Assembly (NCBI GenBank): GCA_050486405.1
Contig: JBJHDF010000004.1
Location: 124,001-188,000 of the forward strand
Direction of reading: 5' to 3'
From: JBJHDF01 sp050486405
GTDB lineage: Bacteria > Pseudomonadota > Gammaproteobacteria > Pseudomonadales > Cellvibrionaceae
Length of the DNA: 64,000 nucleotides
How positions within the stretch are numbered: the stretch's first letter is position 1; every line of letters starts with the position of its first letter. Both the position numbers and the translations under genes were made by a program. Positions 24,696 to 33,127 of this stretch are shown here, one piece after another. Under the pieces are notes generated by a model, which was given only the letters and a program-made list of their open reading frames with translations, ran no database searches and was not told where the DNA came from.

Positions 24696-25393
24696 TGTTC
24701 GTACCTGCGCGCCAGCGCCGCCGGATCGGTCCCGCGCCAGTAGGCCAGACGCAGACGCCACATCAGCAGTATGGTGCGCCAGGTGCCGCGCCGGTCCCAC
24801 CGGCGACCAGAGGTGGTAATGCGCTGACGCAGGCACAGGGGGCGGGACAGACGCTTCAGGCGCCTGCTGATTTCGATATCCTCCATCAATGGCTGGTCGG
24901 GAAAGCCACCCACCTGCCGGAAGGCCTCGCAGGTCATAAACAAGCCCTGATCGCCGGTGGCGATTCCGGTCAGGCAGGAGCGCCGGTTCATCAGCCAGGC
25001 GGTGGGCTTGAGCCAGAAGGAACGGCCGTCGATGCGCACATCAAAGCGCCCCCAGACCCGCTTGCCCCCGGCCAGGCCGTCCCCGATCGCCGCCGGGGCC
25101 GCTTCCGGCAGCCGGCTGTCGGCGTGCAGAAACAGCAAAACCTCACCCCGGGCACGGCTGGCGCCGGCATTCATCTGCCGCGCCCGTCCCACCGGTGCGT
25201 CTATCACGGTATAGCCGGCCTCGCGTGCCAGCTCGGCGCTGCGGTCGTCACTGCCGCCGTCCACCAGTATCACCTCCACAGTGGGACTGCTTTGCAGAGG
25301 CGACAGGTGTGCCAACAGCCCCGGCAGTTGTGCTGCCTCGTTGCGCATGGGCACAACGATGGAGAGGCGGATTTGGCTCGGGGCCTCCGGCAT
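24692..25393 (-). CDS. TIGR04283-type GT2 glycosyltransferase of arsenosugar cluster
   Basis: A 233-residue family 2 glycosyltransferase: IVVPMRNEAAQLPGLL at the N terminus, the nucleotide-binding VDGGSDD, the metal-binding FLHADSRLP and the acceptor-site GDQGLFMTCEAF. This subgroup is typically adjacent to the preceding family and to ArsS. The four-base overlap with the downstream gene indicates one transcript. Confidence 0.87.
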   Translation of the reverse strand: MPEAPSQIRLSIVVPMRNEAAQLPGLLAHLSPLQSSPTVEVILVDGGSDDRSAELAREAGYTVIDAPVGRARQMNAGASRARGEVLLFLHADSRLPEAAPAAIGDGLAGGKRVWGRFDVRIDGRSFWLKPTAWLMNRRSCLTGIATGDQGLFMTCEAFRQVGGFPDQPLMEDIEISRRLKRLSRPLCLRQRITTSGRRWDRRGTWRTILLMWRLRLAYWRGTDPAALARRYEQ

Positions 25394-25397
25394 GGGC

Positions 25398-27590
25398 TTA
25401 CTCCTGCCCGCGACCGGACCCGCCCCGGCGCCAGCGATGGTAGCGCTCTACCCAGCGCAGCAGCGCTTGCGGAGCCTGGGCTTTTTTCCATTCCCCGGCG
25501 GCGTACTTGTTGGCCTCCGCCATTGTCGGGTAGGCGTGGATGGTGCCGAGTATCTTGTTCAGCCCCAGACCGTAACGCATGGCGAGCACAAATTCCGCCA
25601 GCAGATCGCCGGCCCCGACGCCAACGATGGTCACCCCCAGAATCCGGTCCTTACCCGGCGGGGTGAGCACTTTGACAAAGCCCTCGGTGGTGCTGTCGGC
25701 GATGGCGCGGTCCAGATCGCGCAGTTCGAAGCGCGTCACTTCAAAGGCGACACCCTGTTCCCGGGCCTCGCTTTCGTTGAGGCCCACCCGGGCGATCTCC
25801 GGGTCGATAAAGGTGGTGCGCGGAATCACCGAGCAGTCCACCCGAAAACGTTTGAACTGGCCAAACAGCGCGTTTACCGATGCGTACCAGGCCATATGGG
25901 CGGCGGTGTGAGTGAACTGGTAGGGGCCGGCCACATCACCCACGGCGTAAATATTGGGGTAGAGAGTTTCCAGATAGTCGTTGGTGACGATCGTGCGCTC
26001 GGTGGCAATGCCCAGTTCCTCCAACCCGTAGCCGCTCAGGCGCGGCTGCCGGCCGACGGCGCACAGCAGCGCATCAAACCCGACCCGGGCTTCGGCACCG
26101 CTGCCGTCCTGTCCGGGCGCTTCCAGCACCAGTTGTTTACTCTGCCCCTGCTGCTCACAGCGCAGGGGCCGGTGACCCAGCAGCAATTCGACACCGTCCG
26201 CCGCCAGGCTGCGCGCCGCCAGTTCCGACACCTCGTCGTCTTCCCGGGCGAGCAATCGATCAGCCATCTCCACCAGCGTGACGCGGGAACCGAGCCGGGC
26301 AAAACACTGGGCCAGTTCGCAGCCGATGGGGCCGCCGCCGAGCACCAGCAGCCGCTCCGGTGGCGCGTCCAGTTTGGCGAACTCATCCCAGAGGGTATCA
26401 CTGGTCACGTAACCCACCTGTTCCAATCCTGGCAGCGGCGGCACCACCGGTTGAGCACCGGTAGCAATCACAATACTGCGTGCAGTCAGGCGCCGACTGT
26501 CGCCATCGTTCAGCGCCACCTCCACCGTCCAGGGATCAACCAGGCGAGCGTACCCCTGCAGTACTTCCACCCCCAGCCCCGTATAGCGCTCAACACTATC
26601 GTGGGGCTCAACCTCGGCGATCACGCGTTTTACCCGGGCCATCACCTCCCGGAAGCTGAACCGGGGTGGTTGCGCGCGCAGACCGTAGCGCTCGGCGTAA
26701 GCCATCTGATGCGCCACCCTGGCACTTTTGATCAGTGCCTTGCTGGGCACGCAGCCATAGTTGAGACAGTCGCCGCCCATTTTGTGGCTTTCGATCAGCG
26801 TGACCCGGGCTTTTACCGTGGCGGCAATATAGGCCGACACCAGTCCCCCGGCACCGGCGCCAATGACGATCATATTGCGGTCGAACGTTTTCGGGCGCCG
26901 CCATTTTTTATAAACCCGACGACGCTGCACCAGACGCACAAGACCCCGGGCCACCCAGGGGAAAATGCCGAGCAGGACAAACGAAAGAATCAGCGTCGGT
27001 GACAGTATGCCGGACACGCTTTCCAGCGAGGCCAGTTGAGTACCGGCATTGATGTACACCGCCGTACCGGCCAGCATGCCCACCTGGCTGACCCAATAGA
27101 AGGTCCAGGTTTTGATGGGTGTCAAACCCATCACCAGATTGATGACAAAAAACGGAAAGGCCGGCACCAGGCGCAGGGTGAACAGGTAGAAAGCGCCGTC
27201 GCGCTCAATACCGGCGTTGATCGCTTTCAGCCGGTCGGCAAAGCGGCCTTGCACCGTATCGCGCAACAGAAAGCGCGCCACCAGAAACGCCAGGGTGGCG
27301 CCGATACTGGACGCAAAAGACACCAGCAGCACGCCCTGCCAGAAACCGAACAGCGCGCCCGCCGCCAGGGTCATGATGGTGGCGCCCGGCAGCGACAGGG
27401 CGGTAACGGCGATGTAAAAGGCAAGAAACGCCAGTGGAATCAGTAAGGGGTAGGCCGCCAACCACTGGGAAAACCTATGTTGACTCGCCTGCAGACTTTC
27501 CAGCGTCAGATACTGATTCAGATCAAGCGCGAAAAAGAGCAACACAGCAGCAGCGAGCGCGACCAGCAGTAACCATTTTTTCATTGTCAT
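25398..27590 (-). CDS. DedA/TVP38 membrane domain fused to dihydrolipoamide-dehydrogenase-like flavoprotein
   Basis: A 730-residue fusion. Residues 1-215 hold several membrane helices and the TVP38/DedA pattern (SLPGATIMTLAAGALFG, LRLVPAFPFFVINLVMGL). From about residue 238 a class I pyridine-nucleotide disulfide oxidoreductase follows: FAD-binding IVIGAGAGGLVSAY, redox-active Cys pair C275/C280 in GGDCLNYGCVPSK, the second Rossmann motif LVLGGGPIGCELA, and IYAVGDVAG. It resembles mercuric reductase but lacks the HMA metal-binding domain. Only 4 bp separate it from the GT2 gene. A redox task linked to arsenic or sulfur chemistry at the membrane is an inference from the neighbours. Confidence 0.9.
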   Translation of the reverse strand: MTMKKWLLLVALAAAVLLFFALDLNQYLTLESLQASQHRFSQWLAAYPLLIPLAFLAFYIAVTALSLPGATIMTLAAGALFGFWQGVLLVSFASSIGATLAFLVARFLLRDTVQGRFADRLKAINAGIERDGAFYLFTLRLVPAFPFFVINLVMGLTPIKTWTFYWVSQVGMLAGTAVYINAGTQLASLESVSGILSPTLILSFVLLGIFPWVARGLVRLVQRRRVYKKWRRPKTFDRNMIVIGAGAGGLVSAYIAATVKARVTLIESHKMGGDCLNYGCVPSKALIKSARVAHQMAYAERYGLRAQPPRFSFREVMARVKRVIAEVEPHDSVERYTGLGVEVLQGYARLVDPWTVEVALNDGDSRRLTARSIVIATGAQPVVPPLPGLEQVGYVTSDTLWDEFAKLDAPPERLLVLGGGPIGCELAQCFARLGSRVTLVEMADRLLAREDDEVSELAARSLAADGVELLLGHRPLRCEQQGQSKQLVLEAPGQDGSGAEARVGFDALLCAVGRQPRLSGYGLEELGIATERTIVTNDYLETLYPNIYAVGDVAGPYQFTHTAAHMAWYASVNALFGQFKRFRVDCSVIPRTTFIDPEIARVGLNESEAREQGVAFEVTRFELRDLDRAIADSTTEGFVKVLTPPGKDRILGVTIVGVGAGDLLAEFVLAMRYGLGLNKILGTIHAYPTMAEANKYAAGEWKKAQAPQALLRWVERYHRWRRGGSGRGQE

Positions 27591-27796
27591 GACCCTGTCA
27601 GCTCGGCTACAACCAGTCGTTTGAGGTTCGCAATCATTACACGGGAGTCGGTGGCAGGCCGATATCGTCTCGCGTATAGTAAGTTAATATCGGGTTCTCG
27701 TCACCAACCCACACTCGGTTCCGAGCTAGTCGGTTCCGGACTAGCGCCGGGTTGATACTCGAGAGTCCACCCATAGGTTCCATCCAGGAGGTATTT

Positions 27797-29041
27797 ATGA
27801 ACCAGCGCGAAGCCAAACACAACGTCAACCCCGACAAAGGCTACATCGCCCTGTTGGGCTGGTCCCTGAACGCCGTGGAGGCCGCCGACCGTTTTGATCG
27901 GCGCTATATCGTGGTGGCCCCGGACTGGGCTGAGGAATACTGCCAGAAGCACGACATCCCCTACCTGCCGTGGAACTTCGAGCGCCTCAATGATCGCTCC
28001 ATGGAGATTGCCGAGACGCTGAAGGACATGGGCGTAGATGTGGCCATTCCCCTGTTCGAGGAAACCGTGGAGTGGGCCGGCGCCATCAACTCCGTGCTGC
28101 TCGACAACCCACGCCTGTTTGGTCAGGCGCTGTTGCTGCGCGATAAATCCCTGATGAAACGCCGCGCGCAACTGGGCGGCATTCGCGTGGGCATTTTCGA
28201 AGAGGCGCACGACAAGGAAGACGTGGTGCGTTTTCTCAAGCGCGTCAACCAGACGCTGCTGAAACTCGACGGTGACCCCAATGACCCCATTCATCTCAAG
28301 GCCTTTGACAAAGCCGGCTGTCTGGGCCACCGGGTGATCCGCACACCCGACGAAGTGGATACCATTCCCGACGAGGAATTTCCGGTGTTGATGGAATCTC
28401 ACCTGGACGGCTGGGAGTTTGCCGTCGAGGCCTGGATTCACAACGGCAAGATCTGTTTTCTCAACATATCCGAATATGTCACTCTCGGCTACTCGGTGTT
28501 TGTCCCCGCCTCACCGGAGCTGGAAAAATACCGGCCAAAAATCCGCGAACAGATCGAAAAGCTGATCAAGACTTTCGATATTGATTTCGGCTTTGTGCAC
28601 CCCGAGTATTTCGTCACCAGTGACGGCGAAATGTACTTTGGCGAAGTCGCCTATCGGCCGCCGGGCTTCAAGGTGTTTGAACTGCTGGAGCGCGCCTACG
28701 GCTTCAACGCCTATCAGGCGTTGATACTGTCCTTTGACCCCAAAACCACAGAAGAGGAAATCAATAACTTCTTCCCCCGGGAAGTGGTCGACGCCAGAGG
28801 ACACGCCGGCTGCTTCGGTGTCTACCCACGCCGCCGCGTGGTCAGCCGACTGGAAATTCCGGAGGAAACGGAAAGCCACGAGTACTTTGAATCCCACGAG
28901 CTGACACCGCCCGTGGAGGAAACCGTCACCAAGCGCACCGCCTTTGGCACCCACTGGGGCCTGGTGTATTTCTTCGGCGACGACCCGCACGAGATTCGCG
29001 ATCTGCTCAAGCGTCAGGAAGAGCTGGATTTCTATGTATAA
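27797..29041 (+). CDS. ATP-grasp enzyme, unknown substrate
   Basis: A 414-residue ATP-grasp ligase. Visible are a preATP-grasp Rossmann-like start (GYIALLGWSLNAVEAA), nucleotide-binding strands (FPVLMESHLDGWEFAVEAWI split as FPVLMESHL and WEFAVEAWI) and the metal-ligand region FGEVAYRPPG. Such enzymes join a carboxylate to an amine or thiol through an acyl phosphate. Start ATG 27797 has a near-perfect AGGAGGT at 27786-27792, implying strong expression. A 60-bp gap leads to the putative papain-fold gene, so the two form an operon facing right inside an otherwise leftward arsenosugar cluster. Substrate unknown. Confidence 0.8.
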   Translation: MNQREAKHNVNPDKGYIALLGWSLNAVEAADRFDRRYIVVAPDWAEEYCQKHDIPYLPWNFERLNDRSMEIAETLKDMGVDVAIPLFEETVEWAGAINSVLLDNPRLFGQALLLRDKSLMKRRAQLGGIRVGIFEEAHDKEDVVRFLKRVNQTLLKLDGDPNDPIHLKAFDKAGCLGHRVIRTPDEVDTIPDEEFPVLMESHLDGWEFAVEAWIHNGKICFLNISEYVTLGYSVFVPASPELEKYRPKIREQIEKLIKTFDIDFGFVHPEYFVTSDGEMYFGEVAYRPPGFKVFELLERAYGFNAYQALILSFDPKTTEEEINNFFPREVVDARGHAGCFGVYPRRRVVSRLEIPEETESHEYFESHELTPPVEETVTKRTAFGTHWGLVYFFGDDPHEIRDLLKRQEELDFYV

Positions 29042-29101
29042 TGGAACAGAGTTCCATTGATTCGGGCCACAGGCCCCGCAACCGCCTGACAGGGGGAGCG
29101 C

Positions 29102-31126
29102 TTGCAATCCGATCCGGATAACGGCACAGAGCAGCAGCGGACACTGGACAACCTGGCCCACCGACTCGACGATGCCGTGGCCGCGCTGGCACAGACCCGC
29201 GACTTCGCCAAGGTCACCAAAATACGACGGGTGTTTGACAGTGCGCGGCGCCTGCTGCTGCACGAAGGTGGCTGCGCCGCGCTCGAAACGCGGGCCCAGG
29301 CGCTTGAGGAGGCCGGCGTCTTTTACGGCACCGATTGGGCGCAGCCGCAAATCCTGCTGCCGCGCCTGAGCAAGGGCGCGCTGACCAGCGCCGATGCGGA
29401 CACCGTAGTAATTGAAGCCATCAGTCAGCTGCGCCTGTTGGCCGTGGCGCTGGGCAACTACCGCCATCCATCAGTGTCCAGTGAGCAGGCCCACCATTTT
29501 CTCACCCAGGTCCTTGCCATCAATCTCAGCCTGCTGTTCAACCCGCCCGGCGAAGCCGAGCGCCAGCGTCAGGGCCGGCTGGCCCTGGTGCCACAACAAC
29601 TGTTGCGGCATCTGGCCGAACGCATCGGCTACGAATATGTGATCGATCAGTTGATTGGGGAGATCTGGCGCATTCTGCAGCAGCGCCCCATACAGGTGGA
29701 CAGCGTCAAGCAGATGATCACCCAGATCGCCGTCTGCCAACTCAACCCGGATATCGATCTGGGCGCCAGTGGCAAGGGCGCCGACCGCCTGATCAGCAGC
29801 CTCTACGGCACCACCCGGGCCTGTCGCGAAGACCCGGGCATAGACGTGTATCAGGAGCGTCTGAACGCCATGGACAGCGGCGCCCTGCAATACGAGGCCA
29901 CCGGTTTTGCCCGGGCCATGCACGACACCGGGCTGGTATCGCCCTACCACGCGGTATTGCTGCGCCACCTGCTCGACCGGGGCGAACACCTGCTGTCCGA
30001 GGCGCTGGGGCTATCCAGCACCGGGCGCGATTGCCTGCTGTGCTACGGTGGACTGGTGCAGGCGCTAATCCGCGAAGCGGTGCACCCGGCCACCGCCCAG
30101 GCCGTATACGGCCTGGCGCTGCTGCTGGAAAGGGGCATCCTCTACCATCCAGCCGTGGCGCCGGCACTGTGGCGGCAACTGGCGCTGCCGCTGTCGGAAC
30201 AGTCGCAGCAGCGCATTCGCCTGTCCTTCGGCGACAGCCTGCCGGCCAGCGTCTGGCTGTTGCAGGGCGTGCTGTGCATGCTCGGCCAACCACTGGGTGT
30301 CGGCCAGGGCAACAACCCCACCTGCCAGTCCGCCCGGGCCCTGTCCATGTGGGCCTACAACGACCCGGATTACCTGTTGCAGATGGTGGTCTGGGCCGCC
30401 CGGGACAACGAGATCATTATTCATTTCGAAGGCCAGGCCCTGTCGTCCCGGGACAGCATCGGCGGCGTGGCCGCCGAACTGCCCATGGATCTGGACCCGG
30501 TATCTCTGCTGGTAGTGCCGCATCTGGATCGCATCTATGCGGAAATGGGCCGGCGCTGCGCCGGTCGCGAGGGCGACCCCCATCGCTGGATCAACCCCGA
30601 ATTCCACGGCTGGTGGTCCGGTCGCGGCTTTCGCATCAACGTTGACGTCAGCAGCGGCCAACTGACCGAACTGGATGATTTTCTGCGCCACTTCTACGCC
30701 AGTTACCACCCCTATTACAACGGCAACCAGCCGCTGATCCACCCCCAGCCGGCCGGCATCGCCATCACCGACAGCGCCGCGCGCTTTGTCGGCTGGCACG
30801 CCATTACCATACTGCGCGTGATGCTCGATCCAAAGGAGCAGATGCGGGTGTATTTCTACAACCCCAATAACGACAGTGGCCAGAACTGGGGCGATGGCGT
30901 GGAAGTCAGCACCGCCGGCAGCGGCGAGCGTTTTGGCGAAGCGTCACTGCCGTTCGAGCAGTTTGCCTCGCGCCTGTACATCTTTCATTACGACCCGCTG
31001 GAGCGCGGCGAACTGGCCAACATCAGCGACGATGAACTGCAGCGGGTCAAGGGGTTGATCTATCGCAGTTGGGGCGCCGACCGCGTACCGGCCAGCGAAC
31101 TGCAGGCCACTGTGGGTCCGCAATAG
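29102..31126 (+). CDS. Large protein with putative papain-fold C-terminal domain
   Basis: A 674-residue protein. The first ~390 residues are helical with no recognised motif. From about residue 400 the order Cys (C408 in NNPTCQSARALS), His (H566 in GWHAITILRV) and Asn (N587-N590 in YFYNPNND, followed by NWGDG) matches papain-like cysteine peptidases or transglutaminase-fold enzymes. Start is a TTG at 29102 chosen because GGGGGAG precedes it; no ATG fits. No signal peptide, so it is cytoplasmic. Paired with the ATP-grasp gene, it might trim, transfer or cross-link a substrate that the ligase modifies. The fold call rests on motifs only. Confidence 0.6.
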   Translation: MQSDPDNGTEQQRTLDNLAHRLDDAVAALAQTRDFAKVTKIRRVFDSARRLLLHEGGCAALETRAQALEEAGVFYGTDWAQPQILLPRLSKGALTSADADTVVIEAISQLRLLAVALGNYRHPSVSSEQAHHFLTQVLAINLSLLFNPPGEAERQRQGRLALVPQQLLRHLAERIGYEYVIDQLIGEIWRILQQRPIQVDSVKQMITQIAVCQLNPDIDLGASGKGADRLISSLYGTTRACREDPGIDVYQERLNAMDSGALQYEATGFARAMHDTGLVSPYHAVLLRHLLDRGEHLLSEALGLSSTGRDCLLCYGGLVQALIREAVHPATAQAVYGLALLLERGILYHPAVAPALWRQLALPLSEQSQQRIRLSFGDSLPASVWLLQGVLCMLGQPLGVGQGNNPTCQSARALSMWAYNDPDYLLQMVVWAARDNEIIIHFEGQALSSRDSIGGVAAELPMDLDPVSLLVVPHLDRIYAEMGRRCAGREGDPHRWINPEFHGWWSGRGFRINVDVSSGQLTELDDFLRHFYASYHPYYNGNQPLIHPQPAGIAITDSAARFVGWHAITILRVMLDPKEQMRVYFYNPNNDSGQNWGDGVEVSTAGSGERFGEASLPFEQFASRLYIFHYDPLERGELANISDDELQRVKGLIYRSWGADRVPASELQATVGPQ

Positions 31127-31129
31127 GCG

Positions 31130-32086
31130 TCAATCGTTCAAGGCCCCGCCACAACTGCTGCCCTGACCGGCAGTGCAACCGTAGCAGTGATCCGCCACAC
31201 AGATTTCCTCACCGTTCATATCCTGCTGCAACAGGTTTCGCAAATGGCGTCTTTTCCCGCCGGCGGGCAGCTGCAGCATCTGATTGAAATCGCAGTCGTA
31301 GAGGTAGCCCTGCCAGTCGACACTCACCAGAGTGCGGCACATGACGCCGTCGAGATTGTGCGGGGAATAATTGTCCTTGAGCAGTTGCATATAGTCGGCA
31401 AACTGGTTTTTGGAGATCAACATACTGCCAAAGCGCTGGATCGGCATATTGGCGAGGGTAAACAATTCGTTGAACACAATACCGAAGTGGCTGTGCAGCT
31501 CGCGCTTGTAGTCGGACTCCAGCGCTTTCTGTTCCGGTGGCAGTGTGGGGCCCAGTGGATTGTAAACCAGATTCAGCACCAGGCCGCTGCCGGGCCGGCC
31601 ATAACCCAGGGCGTTGAGTTTTTGCAGCGCAGCGATGCTTTTGTCGAACACGCCGTTGCCGCGCTGTTTGTCGACGTTGGCCGGGGAATAGCAGGGCATG
31701 GAAGCCACCACTTCCACCCGGTGCCGCGCCAGAAACTCCGCCGTGCCCTCGTAGCCCGGCTCCAGCAGAATGGTCAGGTTGCAGCGATCCATGACCCTGA
31801 CCCCCATAGCGCTGCAGGTTTCCACCAGCTCGCGGAACTGGCCGTGCATTTCCGGCGCGCCGCCGGTGAGATCCAGGGTGGCGATGTTGCGCGCCTCCAG
31901 CACCCGGGGAATCAGCGCCACATTGTCCGGGGTCATCATTTCCTTGCGCGTGGGACCGGCGTTGACATGACAGTGGACGCAGGTCTGGTTGCAGAGGTAG
32001 CCGAGATTGACCTGCAACGTATCCAGGGGCTTGCGGCGCAACACGGGAAAGTCCGTGGCTTCCAGCAATGGCAGGGTAGCGTGCAT
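31130..32086 (-). CDS. arsS: Arsenosugar-biosynthesis radical SAM protein ArsS
   Basis: A 318-residue radical SAM enzyme that, in the known pathway, adds the 5'-deoxyadenosyl group to dimethylated arsenic. The cluster-binding CxxxCxxC is in LGYLCNQTCVHCHVNAGP, and the C-terminal Cys-rich ADHCYGCTAGQGSSCGG is typical of ArsS; the position that is selenocysteine in some homologues appears as Cys. ATG 32086 has AGGAG upstream. arsM, the partner methyltransferase, is not in the window. It converges with the ATP-grasp operon, 3 bp beyond its stop. Confidence 0.9.
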   Translation of the reverse strand: MHATLPLLEATDFPVLRRKPLDTLQVNLGYLCNQTCVHCHVNAGPTRKEMMTPDNVALIPRVLEARNIATLDLTGGAPEMHGQFRELVETCSAMGVRVMDRCNLTILLEPGYEGTAEFLARHRVEVVASMPCYSPANVDKQRGNGVFDKSIAALQKLNALGYGRPGSGLVLNLVYNPLGPTLPPEQKALESDYKRELHSHFGIVFNELFTLANMPIQRFGSMLISKNQFADYMQLLKDNYSPHNLDGVMCRTLVSVDWQGYLYDCDFNQMLQLPAGGKRRHLRNLLQQDMNGEEICVADHCYGCTAGQGSSCGGALND

Positions 32087-32220
32087 GAGGCGGCTCCTGT
32101 TTTTCAGTTTACGAGCAGGGGTTACAGGCAGAGGCTGTAGACAGGGGATTCTGCTACAATATCTGTCGCAACTCACACCGCATTCTTGCACCCCGAAACA
32201 AAACTGTCGAGGCCATCTCC

Positions 32221-32273
32221 CTGAAACCTAAAGTCCTGAAACCTAAAGTCCTGAAACCTGAAGTCCTGAAACC
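32221..32273 (+). repeat. 15-bp tandem repeat at the glutaredoxin 5' end
   Basis: Three copies of CTGAAACCTRAAGTC (32221-32235, 32236-32250, 32251-32265) and a partial fourth (CTGAAACC). The period is a multiple of three, so the frame is kept and each copy adds five residues. Confidence 0.95.
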
Positions 32274-32526
32274 CGTTACCCTGTACAGCTCCCAAAACTG
32301 TTCCTATTGTGTCGCCGCCAAGACTCTATTGCACCGCAAGGGCGTAACCGCGCTGCAGGAAATCGCCGTGGACCGGGAGCCGTCCCGGCGCGAGGAGATG
32401 GTGCGCCGCAGCGGGCGACGCACCGTGCCGCAGATTTTTATCGGCGAACACCATGTGGGCGGCTTCACCGACCTGCTGGCGCTGGAGCGGCAGGGCCAAC
32501 TGGATGCCCTGCTCGCGCAATCGTAA
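32221..32526 (+). CDS. grxC: Glutaredoxin 3-like protein with non-canonical start
   Basis: Small thiol-disulfide oxidoreductase: VTLYSSQNCSYCVAAK holds the redox pair CSYC, TVPQIFIGEHHVGGFTDL the cis-Pro and glutathione-binding loop. The coding frame upstream of CSYC has no ATG, GTG or TTG back to a stop near 32086. The best candidate is CTG at 32221, 8 bases after GAGG (32209-32212). The first codons fall in a 15-bp tandem repeat encoding LKPKV three times, the third copy LKPEV. A TTG at 32329 would delete the active site and is rejected. A sequencing error or lost start is possible. Confidence 0.75.
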   Translation: MKPKVLKPKVLKPEVLKPVTLYSSQNCSYCVAAKTLLHRKGVTALQEIAVDREPSRREEMVRRSGRRTVPQIFIGEHHVGGFTDLLALERQGQLDALLAQS

Positions 32527-32528
32527 AT

Positions 32529-33050
32529 TTATCTCATCCTCACCGGGTGATACTCATACTCACAGTAAGCCCCGTTGAGACGACAGACCCGCAGAATGGA
32601 ATAGAGGGTCTGTGGCACCTGGTAGATCAGATGGCCGACGTCAGTCACAAAGTCATCAAAACCGCAGGCCATGGTGAAATCGGGATAGTACTGACACAGG
32701 CGCAGACCGCTCTGGTCGCACTGGCGTCCGGCACCGCAGCGTTCGCTGTACACCAGGGTGCTGCCGGTCAATGAAGGAATATCATTGACCCGGTATTCCA
32801 CGCGGTAGTCGGCATGGCTGCGCACATTCCAGTAGATTTCAAACAGACCGTCGTCAACGTAGGGGTCGACAATCAGCAATGGGTCGTACTCGTCTTCGGT
32901 ACTCACCCCGTAGCTGTCGATAAAGTGGAAGGCGCGCAGCTCCGGTTCCGCGAAGGAACCGGGAGGAGGATCCAGTTGCCGCGCTTCGCCGCCACAGGCG
33001 GTGACCAAAGCCAGTGCAGAGACAATCAGCAGACATTTGACGGGATTCAT
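32529..33050 (-). CDS. Predicted lipoprotein, unknown function
   Basis: A 173-residue lipoprotein with signal peptide MNPVKCLLIVSALALVTAC and lipobox VTAC. The mature part has several Cys (ERCGAGRQC, LRLCQYYPDF, LNGAYCEYEYH) that could form disulfides in the periplasm. No family recognised. It converges on the glutaredoxin gene, 2 bp away. Confidence 0.65.
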   Translation of the reverse strand: MNPVKCLLIVSALALVTACGGEARQLDPPPGSFAEPELRAFHFIDSYGVSTEDEYDPLLIVDPYVDDGLFEIYWNVRSHADYRVEYRVNDIPSLTGSTLVYSERCGAGRQCDQSGLRLCQYYPDFTMACGFDDFVTDVGHLIYQVPQTLYSILRVCRLNGAYCEYEYHPVRMR

Positions 33051-33127
33051 GGCAATACTCCTTCAGTCCTGGGCACTTGTCTTTAGACTAATGCCCCCAG
33101 ACTGAATCCAGCCTGAACAAAAGTTGT

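Noticed and set aside
32329..32526. Glutaredoxin starting at TTG 32329
   Set aside because: This start would remove the CSYC active site and the first beta strand.
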